Part shown: in pieces, positions 18,427 through 29,891 of the stretch
Numbering within the stretch: position 1 is the stretch's first letter
How the letters are laid out: every line of letters begins with the position of its first letter
DNA from: Lachnospiraceae bacterium
Lineage (GTDB): Bacteria; Bacillota; Clostridia; Lachnospirales; Lachnospiraceae
NCBI GenBank assembly: GCA_022510725.1
Contig: JAFLSW010000012.1
Coordinates: forward strand, 1 to 56,702
DNA: 56,702 bases
Reading direction: 5' to 3'
The notes under the pieces: model-generated
What the model was told of the DNA's origin: nothing
Seen by the model: only the letters and a program-made list of their open reading frames with translations
Database searches by the model: none
Made by a program: the position numbers and the translations under genes

Positions 18427-19611
18427 ATGTCCAAACGCGAAGAATTAAGGAATCTGGAAACCATTCCGGTAGGTTCACTCGGTATCATCGCTTTAGAAGG
18501 GTGTAAGCCTCTTGGAGAAAAAGTGAATCGCTACCTGGTAGATTGGCGTACGGAGAGGGAAAATGCCCACAGTGACAGCCTTGCGTTTAAGGGCTATCAG
18601 AGAGATTCTTATCTGTTAAAGACTAAGGTCCCTCGTTTTGGTTCCGGTGAGGCCAAAGGTGTTATCATGGAATCCGTTCGTGGTACCGATCTATATCTCT
18701 TGGTAGATGTGGCCAATTATTCCCTTACTTATTCACTTTGTGGACATCCTAACCATATGTCCCCTGACGATCATTTTCAGGATCTGAAAAGGATCATTGC
18801 TGCAGTAGGCGGAAAAGCCCGCCGCATTACGGTCATCATGCCTTTCCTGTATGAGAGCAGACAGCATAAAAGAAGCTCCCGAGAGTCTCTGGACTGCGCC
18901 ATCGCTCTTCAGGAGCTTGTAAGTATGGGGGTGGATAATATCATTACCTTTGATGCTCATGATGCCCGGGTTCAAAATGCAATCCCCCTAAACGGGTTTG
19001 AAACCGTCCAGCCTGCATATCAGTTTATCAAGGGCCTGCTTTCCCATGTGAAAGATCTGACCATTGATTCCGACCACATGATGGTAGTCAGCCCCGATGA
19101 AGGCGGTATGAGTCGGGCTATCTATATCGCCAATGTGCTTGGACTGGATATGGGTATGTTTTATAAGAGAAGGGATTATACCCGTATCGTAGACGGCAGG
19201 AATCCCATCGTTGCCCATGAATTTTTAGGCTCCAGCGTGGAAGGAAAAGATATTATTGTGGTAGACGATATGATCTCCTCCGGCGAAAGCGTATTGGAAG
19301 TAGCCGCTGCCTTAAAGAAACGAAAAGCAAACCGGATCTTTATCTGTGCCTCCTTTGGTCTGTTTACCAATGGCCTGAAAAAATTTGACCAGGCTTATGA
19401 GGAAGGTATCATAGACGAGATCCTGACTACTAATTTGATCTATCAGGCTCCGGAACTTTTAGAACGGCCCTATTATATCAACTGCGATATGAGCAAATAT
19501 ATCGCTTATATCATTGATACCTTAAATCATGATGCATCCATCAGCGATCTGTTAAATCCCAGTGACAGGATACAAACTCTGCTGAACAAATATAAAAACA
19601 AAGAAGTATAA
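18427..19611 (+). CDS. prs: Ribose-phosphate pyrophosphokinase, long variant
   Basis: 394 residues, about 75 more than the usual 310-320. It makes PRPP from ribose-5-phosphate and ATP. The N-terminal 70 residues are atypical. The conserved core has PFLYESRQHKR, FDAHDARVQN, SPDEGG, and the flexible catalytic loop FYKRRDY. The PRPP-binding loop reads VVDDMISSGES instead of the common VDDMIDTAGT, closer to generic type I phosphoribosyltransferases. A GTGAGGA site precedes the ATG. It ends one base before the convergent zinc-ribbon gene. Annotation as Prs is likely; the loop change leaves kinetic or regulatory difference open. Confidence 0.85.
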   Translation: MSKREELRNLETIPVGSLGIIALEGCKPLGEKVNRYLVDWRTERENAHSDSLAFKGYQRDSYLLKTKVPRFGSGEAKGVIMESVRGTDLYLLVDVANYSLTYSLCGHPNHMSPDDHFQDLKRIIAAVGGKARRITVIMPFLYESRQHKRSSRESLDCAIALQELVSMGVDNIITFDAHDARVQNAIPLNGFETVQPAYQFIKGLLSHVKDLTIDSDHMMVVSPDEGGMSRAIYIANVLGLDMGMFYKRRDYTRIVDGRNPIVAHEFLGSSVEGKDIIVVDDMISSGESVLEVAAALKKRKANRIFICASFGLFTNGLKKFDQAYEEGIIDEILTTNLIYQAPELLERPYYINCDMSKYIAYIIDTLNHDASISDLLNPSDRIQTLLNKYKNKEV

Positions 19612-19612
19612 C

Positions 19613-20020
19613 TTAGAACTGATGCCCACAGATATTGCAAAATGCGGATTCGTCCGGAACGGTTCTGCCACAGATCGGACAAACCTTTCCAACAGAATAT
19701 CCGTCTTTTGCATCTGCTGCGGCCTCTCCGCCTTTTTTCTTATCTTCAATGTCGGCCTTTAACTGGCCGATTTTCTTTTTATTTTCTTTTATGTTTTCAA
19801 ACAGTTCTGCATACTCTGCCTGCTCTTCATCTTCATGAGCATCATAGTAAGCCTTTCCGATCTCTTCATATGCTTTTCTGATCTGGCTCTCACACTTGCT
19901 GATCTGAAGCTGCAATCCGGGAATGCCGGCATAATTTTTCGCCTTTTTTGTCACTTCGCTATCTTTAATGTTCTGAAATGTTTCTCCCGCTTTTGCGGAT
20001 ACTTTGTTTAAAAAGTCCAT
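19613..20020 (-). CDS. Zinc-ribbon coiled-coil protein
   Basis: 135 residues. The N-terminal 100 residues are helical and charged, rich in Glu, Lys and Gln with heptad character. The C-terminus is a zinc ribbon with two CxxC pairs (CPICG and CNICG, about residues 115-133). Function is unknown; this is a common small-protein architecture in Clostridia. AGGAGG lies 6 bases before the ATG. It converges on prs with a 1-base gap. Confidence 0.85.
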   Translation of the reverse strand: MDFLNKVSAKAGETFQNIKDSEVTKKAKNYAGIPGLQLQISKCESQIRKAYEEIGKAYYDAHEDEEQAEYAELFENIKENKKKIGQLKADIEDKKKGGEAAADAKDGYSVGKVCPICGRTVPDESAFCNICGHQF

Positions 20021-20093
20021 TTAGATCTCCTCCTTATATAAAATTGACTATGTTCATGGTAAATTATGGTTGCAAAAAAGTCAATCCATTTCA

Positions 20094-20122
20094 TTGCAAT
20101 TTCATTGACATTATGTTACACT
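20094..20122 (+). promoter_or_regulatory. Promoter of the queT leader
   Basis: TTGCAA (20094-20099) and TACACT (20117-20122) are 17 bases apart with TGT before the -10 (extended -10). The predicted transcription start near 20129 falls exactly at the beginning of the structured leader. Confidence 0.6.
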
Positions 20123-20131
20123 TGCCATGTT

Positions 20132-20225
20132 GCTCCTTTTTCAACTACAATTTGGAGCGATACCGGTCAGTTCGAGACCTTCCTGACCCATCTGCTTATG
20201 CAGAGAAAAAACAAAACTAAAGGAG
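20132..20225 (+). ncRNA. Probable preQ1-type riboswitch controlling queT translation
   Basis: Three structured elements: hairpin GCTCC/GGAGC (20132-20136, 20154-20158); stem GGTCAG/CTGACC (20165-20170, 20183-20188) with a 12-base loop; and hairpin CTGC/GCAG (20192-20195, 20200-20203) followed by an A-rich tail ending in the ribosome site AAAGGAG (20219-20225). CCTT in the 12-base loop (20178-20181) can pair with AAGG of that site, an H-type pseudoknot as in preQ1 riboswitches with an internal hairpin (class II or III). CTCCTTT (20133-20139) is fully complementary to AAAGGAG, giving an alternative fold. Class is not certain. Confidence 0.6.
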
Positions 20226-20232
20226 ACATAAA

Positions 20233-20718
20233 ATGAAACAAAGAAATGCGTATTTTGTCACACAGGCAGCTGCCATTGCTGCTATCTATGTGGTGCTGAC
20301 TCTTCTCATTGATGCCTTTAATCTGGCAAACGGCGCCATTCAAGTTCGGATTTCCGAAGCCCTTACCATCTTACCCTTTTTCACTCCCGCCGCCATTCCC
20401 GGATTATTTATAGGATGCCTGTTAAGCAATTTTGTTATTGGCGCCCCCATTTGGGATATTCTTTTTGGGAGTCTTGCAACTTTGCTTGGGGCTATAGGCA
20501 CCTATCTTCTTAAAAAATGGAAATGGATGGCACCTCTGCCACCCATTCTTTCCAACACCTTGATCATTCCTTTTGTTTTACACTATGCCTATGCCTTTCC
20601 CGGCGGTATCCCTTTTTTCATGGTCACAGTGGGAGCGGGAGAAGTAATATCCTGTGGGATTTTGGGCACATTACTTTTATTTGTGTTGCAAAAATACCGT
20701 CAGATCATCTTTCGGTAA
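20233..20718 (+). CDS. queT: QueT-family queuosine precursor transporter
   Basis: 161 residues, about five to six hydrophobic segments. The early phrase AIQVRISEALTILPFF and the later GLFIGCLLSN match the QueT family (ECF-type substrate-binding membrane proteins thought to import queuosine precursors). No ECF ATPase genes are in the window, so it probably uses a shared energising module. The leader upstream looks like a preQ1 riboswitch, which agrees with the substrate. Its 3' end overlaps the convergent 845 aa gene by 14 bases. Confidence 0.92.
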   Translation: MKQRNAYFVTQAAAIAAIYVVLTLLIDAFNLANGAIQVRISEALTILPFFTPAAIPGLFIGCLLSNFVIGAPIWDILFGSLATLLGAIGTYLLKKWKWMAPLPPILSNTLIIPFVLHYAYAFPGGIPFFMVTVGAGEVISCGILGTLLLFVLQKYRQIIFR

Positions 20719-23242
20719 AGCAGGCAATAAACTGATTTCCGTTTTGGTTAAACCATTCTTTTGAATCATTCATGCCCTTTCTGTAGATGGTGCCGGTAGA
20801 CGGATCCATAATAATGGTATTCAGTTCATTAAAGCCGATGATCAATACTGCATTCCTGTCGTTTAACATGGCCATAACGGGAATATCCCTATCCACATAA
20901 TAGAGGACTGCGTCCAGACTGCATCCGCTAAGATCCAGCACTTCCCCATCCGGGATCTGGCTTTGCAGGATGGACAGGGCAGTTTCACCGTGATTTAAAA
21001 GGTATTGACTGTTTCTGGTAATTCCCTCTACCGCCAGCATCGTATTCAGGCAGACAGCAAGAGATGAGTTGTTTTCATCAGCCATGGTGCCGTTTATTTT
21101 TGAAATCTGATTTTGAAGCCTGCGATTACCCCTTACCCAGATATATTCACCTGTCTCTCCGACTACGGTGCCCGATATGCTCTCTGCATATATGACTGCT
21201 TCCGCTACATTGGAATAGACTCCTTCAATTCCGTCCGAGGCATATACATAATATTTATCTTCATCATCCTCCGGATAACGAAGCATTACCTCATGTCCTC
21301 CTTCGTACATTACCTCTTTTGGGGTCAGGAATTTCAGAGACTTGGTAACAAAATTTCCTTTTGCAGCAACTTGAATGATCTTTTCCAGATCGCCTGCCAC
21401 AACCACCTCTACCGCATTCTCTCCTGACAATTCAATTTCGGAACTCATGATCTGATCATCTTCAACACTGGTATATACGCCGCTGCCCTCATCTTTTCTG
21501 ACCCGTTTTAAAGTGATCTGGTTACTTTCTATGGAAATGTCAGATACATATATACCCGGCTTTTCATAATTCATCGTAATGCTTTGATCTGTTCCACTGG
21601 CAATATTGACACGGAACATAGGCATCAGCATACTTCCCACATTATCCGTATATACATCCGTACTTCTGATCAAACCATATATCAGATCCTCTTCCATAAA
21701 TCCCAGTGGTCTGATATAATTACCGTTTCCCGCTTCCACTAAAGATACATTTCTGCTATTCAGATTCATCAGATTTAATTTTGTGCTTCTGGCAAGGTCC
21801 GTCCCTTCCGGCCAAACGATCATACGGTTAGACTTGGATACCTTCAAGCTTCCTCTTGGCAGATTTTCCACCACTGTTTCATAGCTGTTTTCTTCCAGTC
21901 GGATGCAAAAGAGTGTATTATTCAAATACAGGAAAAGTTCATTATTGTTATTTAAATAGGTAAGCTGTTCCATATCCTCTTTCAACACGGCAAAGGATTT
22001 GTCAAAAGGTATAAAAGCTTCCTCCTCAATGGTATTTAGCGCACCGTTATAAAAATATACTACTACCCCCATATTTCCTTCATGGGTGCCGCGGTTCATA
22101 TAACCATATATCAAAAACTGCACATTTCCTGTTTCATCCACACTTAATATCCGAATCTCATTTTGGTCATAATAAGTTCGCTCATCCTCGTTTCCTTCCC
22201 CATAGAACCCAAAGAGCTGGGAAAAACGATTGCTGGAAGAATTATAGCAAAACAGCCGTCCCTCCGATACGAAGGCAAAAATACCCCCATCTTCACTTTC
22301 CATGATCTCAACATCTGCATTTCTGATGCCCAGATCCAGCTTGTTATTGTTAAAGGCATCCAGCTCCATTTCAAATACTTCATTCATGGTTCGATCAAAA
22401 TCCAGCAGATAGATACGCTGGGTACCATACCGCAGTCGATAAAACTCTTCTACCCGGCAGATCCGTTCTCCGTTTTGCGTCCTGACCCGAACAAAATAAG
22501 TCACCTTAGCCCGCATGGTTTCCCGAAACAGCTCTGTTACATAGATCTGTGGTTCGGATATTTTTTCCACATCCAGATTACCCCATGTGATCTGAGCAAA
22601 GCTGCTGTGGATATTGACATGTGAAAAGGTGGTATTGTCCCCCGTCTCATCTGTTTCCAAATACATGGTCAGATCCCTTGCCGCTTCCTTATCAAAAGTT
22701 TTCTCATGAAAATCATTGATAAATCGGATTTCTTCTCCTGCATGGTTCTCGCTTCTTTGAATGATACGGGTGTAATAGCGTATCGATCTTCCCCCGGAAG
22801 TTCCTACGATCAAAATAAATTCATACTCTGTATCTGCATCGATCAGATCCTTTAAGATAATGTCTGCAGATATAAAATTATCCTGCTCCTTATAATTGTA
22901 GATCTGAGAATTTTCTATAAGGCGGTCTCCATCAATAGAGCGAACTTCAAAGGAAAGGGATGTGATCTCGTTTTTATACTTTTCCAAATATAAAGAGATC
23001 TGTCTGTCCGCCCCCAGTGGAGTTATGGTATCACGCATATAGGATATATCCATTTCGTTTGCATAACCATGAAGGCTGTTAATATGCTTTCCCTCATAAT
23101 TAATGTATACAAGAGGATAGGAGGCTTCACTCATTTCCATGGTGGTATCCGTATTGCCTCGGTTCATAACAGCACTTATAGTAAACAGGGATATGAAAAA
23201 TGTAACAAAGCATACAATGCCTTTGATCAATCCTTTTTTCAT
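20705..23242 (-). CDS. Large exported protein ending in a degenerate C39-like peptidase domain
   Basis: 845 residues with an N-terminal hydrophobic anchor or signal (about residues 5-27), then long beta-rich regions of no recognised family. The last 120 residues resemble a C39-like papain fold: SLAVCLNTML aligns with the CGPTCLSMVL region of active relatives, AVLIIGF with the HFIVIYGY region and IIMDPSTG with VNDP. By this alignment the catalytic Cys is Ser (about residue 725) and the His is Asn, while Asp is kept, so it should be inactive. GAGG precedes the ATG. It likely acts outside the membrane; function is unknown. An intact C39-like protein is encoded at 53986-54942. Confidence 0.75.
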   Translation of the reverse strand: MKKGLIKGIVCFVTFFISLFTISAVMNRGNTDTTMEMSEASYPLVYINYEGKHINSLHGYANEMDISYMRDTITPLGADRQISLYLEKYKNEITSLSFEVRSIDGDRLIENSQIYNYKEQDNFISADIILKDLIDADTEYEFILIVGTSGGRSIRYYTRIIQRSENHAGEEIRFINDFHEKTFDKEAARDLTMYLETDETGDNTTFSHVNIHSSFAQITWGNLDVEKISEPQIYVTELFRETMRAKVTYFVRVRTQNGERICRVEEFYRLRYGTQRIYLLDFDRTMNEVFEMELDAFNNNKLDLGIRNADVEIMESEDGGIFAFVSEGRLFCYNSSSNRFSQLFGFYGEGNEDERTYYDQNEIRILSVDETGNVQFLIYGYMNRGTHEGNMGVVVYFYNGALNTIEEEAFIPFDKSFAVLKEDMEQLTYLNNNNELFLYLNNTLFCIRLEENSYETVVENLPRGSLKVSKSNRMIVWPEGTDLARSTKLNLMNLNSRNVSLVEAGNGNYIRPLGFMEEDLIYGLIRSTDVYTDNVGSMLMPMFRVNIASGTDQSITMNYEKPGIYVSDISIESNQITLKRVRKDEGSGVYTSVEDDQIMSSEIELSGENAVEVVVAGDLEKIIQVAAKGNFVTKSLKFLTPKEVMYEGGHEVMLRYPEDDEDKYYVYASDGIEGVYSNVAEAVIYAESISGTVVGETGEYIWVRGNRRLQNQISKINGTMADENNSSLAVCLNTMLAVEGITRNSQYLLNHGETALSILQSQIPDGEVLDLSGCSLDAVLYYVDRDIPVMAMLNDRNAVLIIGFNELNTIIMDPSTGTIYRKGMNDSKEWFNQNGNQFIACFTER

Positions 23243-23253
23243 TTTGAGTCCTC

Positions 23254-24405
23254 TTAGTCTTCTTTCAGCAGCCTTAACAAAGTGGGCTGCACATGAAAAA
23301 ATGCAGAAAGTTCTTCACAGGTTTCTTTCTGTTTTGGCCTGATATGGTCACGCCGCACACAACGCAGCAATATGTTTTTAGGAGTATGTTCCATATCAAT
23401 AAATTCCAGTACCTGCACCTGATAACCGGCCTGTTCCAAAAGAGAGGCCCTAAGCCCGTCCGTCAACAGAGCGGCCATACGCTCCTTTAACAGACCATGC
23501 TTAAATACAGGTTCCATCAATTCATTATAAATCTGTCCGTTTAATTCATGCTGACAGCAGGGAACAGTTAAGATCACCTTTGCATTCCAAGCTACTGCTT
23601 TTGCTATGGCATAGTCTGTGGCTGTATCACAGGCATGAAGGGTGACGACCATATCCACCTGCGTCCTTCCTTCATATCCTCCGATATCACCCGTTAAAAA
23701 TGTTAGCTTATGATAACCATATTTTTCTTTCAGATCATTACAGGTTTTTATCACATCTTCTTTGAGATCAAGTCCAATAATAGAAACATCCAGTCCTTTT
23801 AATATTTTTAGATAATAGTACATGGCAAAAGTAAGATAGCTTTTGCCGCATCCAAAATCCAAAACAGAAATTTCCCGATCCTTTGGCAGTTCCGGTAGAA
23901 TATCCCTAATATATTCTAAGAAACGGTTGATCTGTCGGAATTTGTCATACTTGCTTTTTACGATCTTTCCATCCTTAGTCTGCACACCCAGATCCACCAA
24001 AAAAGGAATCGGTGTATCTCCGGACAATATATATTCTTTTTCCCGGTCATGAGAAAAGGAGGACCTATTTTCTTCCTGCATGTCCTTCCATTTTATGGAA
24101 TAATTATCCTTCTTTCCCGATAAGACGGAAGCCATATACCGGTCTCCTTTGGCCTGAAGCTGCTTGTAACTTTTTAAAGCTTCTTTTATAAAAATTTTTG
24201 TTTCTTCACTTGTCAGGTTTTCATGAAACACTTTATCTTTTCCATAGCGGGCTGCCTGAAACAGCAGCCTGTCCTTGATGCGGACGGGTCTTATCTGGAT
24301 CTTGATGATCCCATCTTCCCTGCTGCCCGACTTTTTCCCGCTGATGGTAACCTGTATCAGACTCTCATTTAAAATACGCGTAAGAAGTTGCTCTAATTTA
24401 TCCAT
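23254..24405 (-). CDS. SAM-dependent methyltransferase, METTL25/Methyltransf_32-like
   Basis: 383 residues. The central class I methyltransferase fold has the SAM loop VLDFGCGKSYLT (about residue 185), an acidic residue at the end of the next strand (IIGLDLKEDV), and LHACDTATDYA plus VPCCQHEL downstream. The double-cysteine PCCQHE motif is typical of the Methyltransf_32 group, whose eukaryotic members include METTL25. The first 180 residues are family-specific. Substrate unknown, perhaps RNA or protein. The start at 24405 has AAGGAA upstream; the alternative ATG at 24438 lies inside a terminator hairpin and lacks a ribosome site. Confidence 0.8.
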   Translation of the reverse strand: MDKLEQLLTRILNESLIQVTISGKKSGSREDGIIKIQIRPVRIKDRLLFQAARYGKDKVFHENLTSEETKIFIKEALKSYKQLQAKGDRYMASVLSGKKDNYSIKWKDMQEENRSSFSHDREKEYILSGDTPIPFLVDLGVQTKDGKIVKSKYDKFRQINRFLEYIRDILPELPKDREISVLDFGCGKSYLTFAMYYYLKILKGLDVSIIGLDLKEDVIKTCNDLKEKYGYHKLTFLTGDIGGYEGRTQVDMVVTLHACDTATDYAIAKAVAWNAKVILTVPCCQHELNGQIYNELMEPVFKHGLLKERMAALLTDGLRASLLEQAGYQVQVLEFIDMEHTPKNILLRCVRRDHIRPKQKETCEELSAFFHVQPTLLRLLKED

Positions 24406-24429
24406 TGCTTTCCTTTTTCCATAGAAAAA

Positions 24430-24459
24430 TATAGCCATAGTAAAGTGACTATGACTATA
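24430..24459 (-). terminator. Terminator after the 24515-24904 gene
   Basis: TATAG-CATAGT (24430-24441) pairs with ACTATG-CTATA (24448-24459) with one bulge mismatch. On the minus strand the hairpin is followed by ATTTTTC. It separates this gene from the methyltransferase. Confidence 0.6.
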
Positions 24460-24514
24460 TTCTAATTCCTTTCCACAAAAACCACAACTAAAATTTATCT
24501 TAACAAGAGTTGTT

Positions 24515-24904
24515 TTAAAATCTTAAATAGCCTCTGTTTTTCCGATGCCGTCTTTTTAATACCTCTTCCTGTAAAAGAAGCATAATGATCTCCTCAAATC
24601 CATCCCAGTCCAATATTTTAAATACAGGACTTTCTACTTCTTCTTTATATTTTTTGCGGATCTTATCCGCCATATCTTTCCCCTGTTTCTGCATCAAAAA
24701 TCGATCCGGATATTCATCATAGATCATGCTGCCATTGTAATCCATCAGGTTTATCATCTGAGCGACTTCTTTTTGAAGCGTCCTGATCTCCACAGAATGC
24801 TGTCCCTGCAGATATTCCATATCCTTGATCAATTCATGCTCATCTTCATAATATAAGGGGAGGGGATAGGTCATATAAAAAGGAAGAATTTTTCTCTGCT
24901 CCAT
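24515..24904 (-). CDS. Small conserved acidic/tyrosine-rich protein of unknown function
   Basis: 129 residues from ATG 24904. An alternative ATG at 24943 would add 13 residues; GGAG is about 12 bases upstream of the chosen start, so the start is not settled. No signal peptide or domain recognised. It begins with a proline/tyrosine stretch (FYMTYPLPLYY), then a helical region, then the phrase YNGSMIYDEYPDRF near residue 57. I have an impression of similar short proteins with a GSMIYDEYPD-like phrase in Lachnospiraceae but cannot confirm it. It stands alone between two terminators, just downstream of the ATP synthase operon. Confidence 0.65.
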   Translation of the reverse strand: MEQRKILPFYMTYPLPLYYEDEHELIKDMEYLQGQHSVEIRTLQKEVAQMINLMDYNGSMIYDEYPDRFLMQKQGKDMADKIRKKYKEEVESPVFKILDWDGFEEIIMLLLQEEVLKRRHRKNRGYLRF

Positions 24905-25021
24905 AAACAAAACGACTCCGTTTTTTATTATTTTATGAGCCATTCTCCCATATCGTTCCTTTTATTTTAATACCGCTGCCAAATAGTAAATTTGATCTTA
25001 CATAAGAAATCCACAAAAATA

Positions 25022-25047
25022 TCAGCGGCAGAAAATCTGCCGCCGAT
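25022..25047 (-). terminator. Terminator of the ATP synthase operon
   Basis: CGGCAGA (25026-25032) and TCTGCCG (25036-25042) form a GC-rich stem. On the minus strand the hairpin is followed by TGATATTTTT. It lies 11 bases past the atpC stop. Confidence 0.8.
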
Positions 25048-25057
25048 CAACATTTGC

Positions 25058-25468
25058 TTATCGCAATACTTCAATACGGGCGATCGCACGCTGTAAAGCG
25101 GTTTCCGCTCTTGCAATATCAGTTTCCGTTGTCTTGTTCTGCAATCTGTCCATAGCCCGTTCTTTTGCCTGCTCCGCTCTCTCAGAGTCGATCTCTGCAG
25201 GCCATTCCACGATCTCCGCCATGATCGTAACCTTATCCGGGAGAATTTCTGCAAATCCTGCATGAAGGGCTGCTTCCTTGGGATCCTCATCATGTTTCTC
25301 CGTAATGGTTAAGATTCCCGGCTTTATGATCACCGTCATGGGAATATGTTTTTTGTATATACCGATTTCTCCTTCGGTGGTATTGAATTCCACCATTTCA
25401 ACCGTTCCTTCATAGAAAATACGGTCCGGTGTAATGATCCTTAAATCAAATGCATTTTCACTTGCCAT
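25058..25468 (-). CDS. atpC: F1 ATP synthase epsilon subunit
   Basis: 136 residues. Epsilon subunit of F1, part of the central stalk that couples rotation and inhibits ATP hydrolysis. It has an N-terminal beta barrel with VEFNTTEGEIGIYKKH (family signature near residue 27) and two C-terminal helices. It is the last gene of the operon, 14 bases after atpD. Confidence 0.95.
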   Translation of the reverse strand: MASENAFDLRIITPDRIFYEGTVEMVEFNTTEGEIGIYKKHIPMTVIIKPGILTITEKHDEDPKEAALHAGFAEILPDKVTIMAEIVEWPAEIDSERAEQAKERAMDRLQNKTTETDIARAETALQRAIARIEVLR

Positions 25469-25482
25469 TCTCCATCACACCC

Positions 25483-26883
<1,401 letters not shown>

Positions 26884-26896
26884 TCACTCCTTCTTT

Positions 26897-27763
26897 CTAG
26901 CTGATCGCTTCCGCTCCAGCTATAATTTCGGTTAATTCCTGTGTAATAGATCCCTGACGGGCTCTATTGTATTGTAAGGACAATTTTTCTATCATTTCTT
27001 CCGCATTGCTGGTCGCAGAATCCATAGCCTGCATTCTGGCTCCGTTTTCACTTGCAACCGCTTCTACCATGCCTCCATAAATCAGGCTGGTCACATACTT
27101 GGGAATCAGCATCGCAAGAGCCTCTTCCTCATCCTGCTCAAAGTTCATAAGAGCCTTTTCATCTGCTATGCTTCCTTCCTCCTCACCCTCCTTGCCGGGT
27201 TCAACAGGAAGCAGCTTAAGCAGAGTCGGTACATGGCTTACGGTATTTTTAAATGCGGTATATGCCAGATAGATCTCACCGATCTCTCCTTCAGAGAAAG
27301 CCTTTAAAAGCTCATTACTTATCTGCATTGCATCTACATAAGCCGGTTCTTCTATCATATCGGAATGATCTGCTGCGATCTCATATCCATAGCGGGTGAA
27401 AGCATCTTTTCCTTTCCTTCCCACTGCGTAGATCTTCACATCTTCCTTTTTAAAATCTCCTTTGGTAACCAACTTGATCACATTGGAGTTATACCCGCCT
27501 GCAAGACCTCTATTGGAGGTAATGACAACAATTGCTTTCTTGCCGCTTTCGGCAGGTCTTAAATATGGATGATCGATAAAACCGGTCCTTGCAAGAATAC
27601 TTTTCACCGTAGCATAAATGCATTCAAAGTAGGCCTTGGACTTTTCAGCCCGCCCTTTTGCCCTTTGCAGCTTTACGGTAGATACAAGCTTCATGGCCTT
27701 GGTGATCTGCTGAGTGCTTTGGACACTGACCTTACGTCTTTTGATACTTCTCATGGAAGCCAT
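26897..27763 (-). CDS. atpG: F1 ATP synthase gamma subunit
   Basis: 288 residues. The rotating shaft of F1: N-terminal SIKRRKVSVQSTQQITKAMKLV helix and C-terminal helix with MDSATSNAEEMIEKLSLQYNRARQ, the family signature. A 30-residue acidic insert around residues 190-220 (EGEEEGSIADEKA and nearby) is somewhat rich in Glu but within family variation. AAGGTG precedes the ATG. Confidence 0.97.
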   Translation of the reverse strand: MASMRSIKRRKVSVQSTQQITKAMKLVSTVKLQRAKGRAEKSKAYFECIYATVKSILARTGFIDHPYLRPAESGKKAIVVITSNRGLAGGYNSNVIKLVTKGDFKKEDVKIYAVGRKGKDAFTRYGYEIAADHSDMIEEPAYVDAMQISNELLKAFSEGEIGEIYLAYTAFKNTVSHVPTLLKLLPVEPGKEGEEEGSIADEKALMNFEQDEEEALAMLIPKYVTSLIYGGMVEAVASENGARMQAMDSATSNAEEMIEKLSLQYNRARQGSITQELTEIIAGAEAIS

Positions 27764-27793
27764 AGTTTATCACCTTTACTTTCTGTTGCTTGT

Positions 27794-29329
<1,536 letters not shown>

Positions 29330-29345
29330 TTATCAATAAATACGG

Positions 29346-29891
29346 TCAAAGCCGTACCTCTAAAAGCTGCCGTTTCAGCTCTTCTAATTTAGTCTGGATA
29401 CTGCTGTCCACTACCCTGTCTCCGATACGGATCACCATGCCGCCGATCAATCCTTCATCTACGCCGTAATGGATCTCCATCTTGTCATAGGATGTTGTCT
29501 CAAGCAGTTTTTCCTCTATTGACTTTTTTTGTTCATCAGTCAGGGAAAGAGGCGTCGTAACATGGGCAACCCCGATTCCCTTATATTCTTTTACCCTGGA
29601 GATGAAGTAAGAAAAAATCTCATCTATTTCGGAAAACCTGTCTTTTTTTACAATGATGGTCAAAAAACCTGACAGGTCATCGGAAACCCTTCCTTTGAAA
29701 ACCTCTTCCAATACCTTTAATTTTTCCTCTTTTAAAATCTTTGGATGATTCATCAGCTTGGAAAAATCCGGGTTTGTATCAAGTACTTTTGAAACGGTTT
29801 CCACTTCGGCAAGCATTTCTTCTTCCGTCTGCTTTTCTACAGCCAGCTCAAACAAAGCATCTCCATAGGTTTTTGAAATCAGCTTAGCCAT
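29346..29891 (-). CDS. atpH: F1 ATP synthase delta subunit
   Basis: 181 residues. Links F1 to the peripheral stalk. The N-terminal helical bundle begins with YGDALFELA, and the C-terminal signature is the glycine-containing GLIGGMVIRIGDRVVDSSI. It overlaps atpF by 13 bases. Confidence 0.95.
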   Translation of the reverse strand: MAKLISKTYGDALFELAVEKQTEEEMLAEVETVSKVLDTNPDFSKLMNHPKILKEEKLKVLEEVFKGRVSDDLSGFLTIIVKKDRFSEIDEIFSYFISRVKEYKGIGVAHVTTPLSLTDEQKKSIEEKLLETTSYDKMEIHYGVDEGLIGGMVIRIGDRVVDSSIQTKLEELKRQLLEVRL

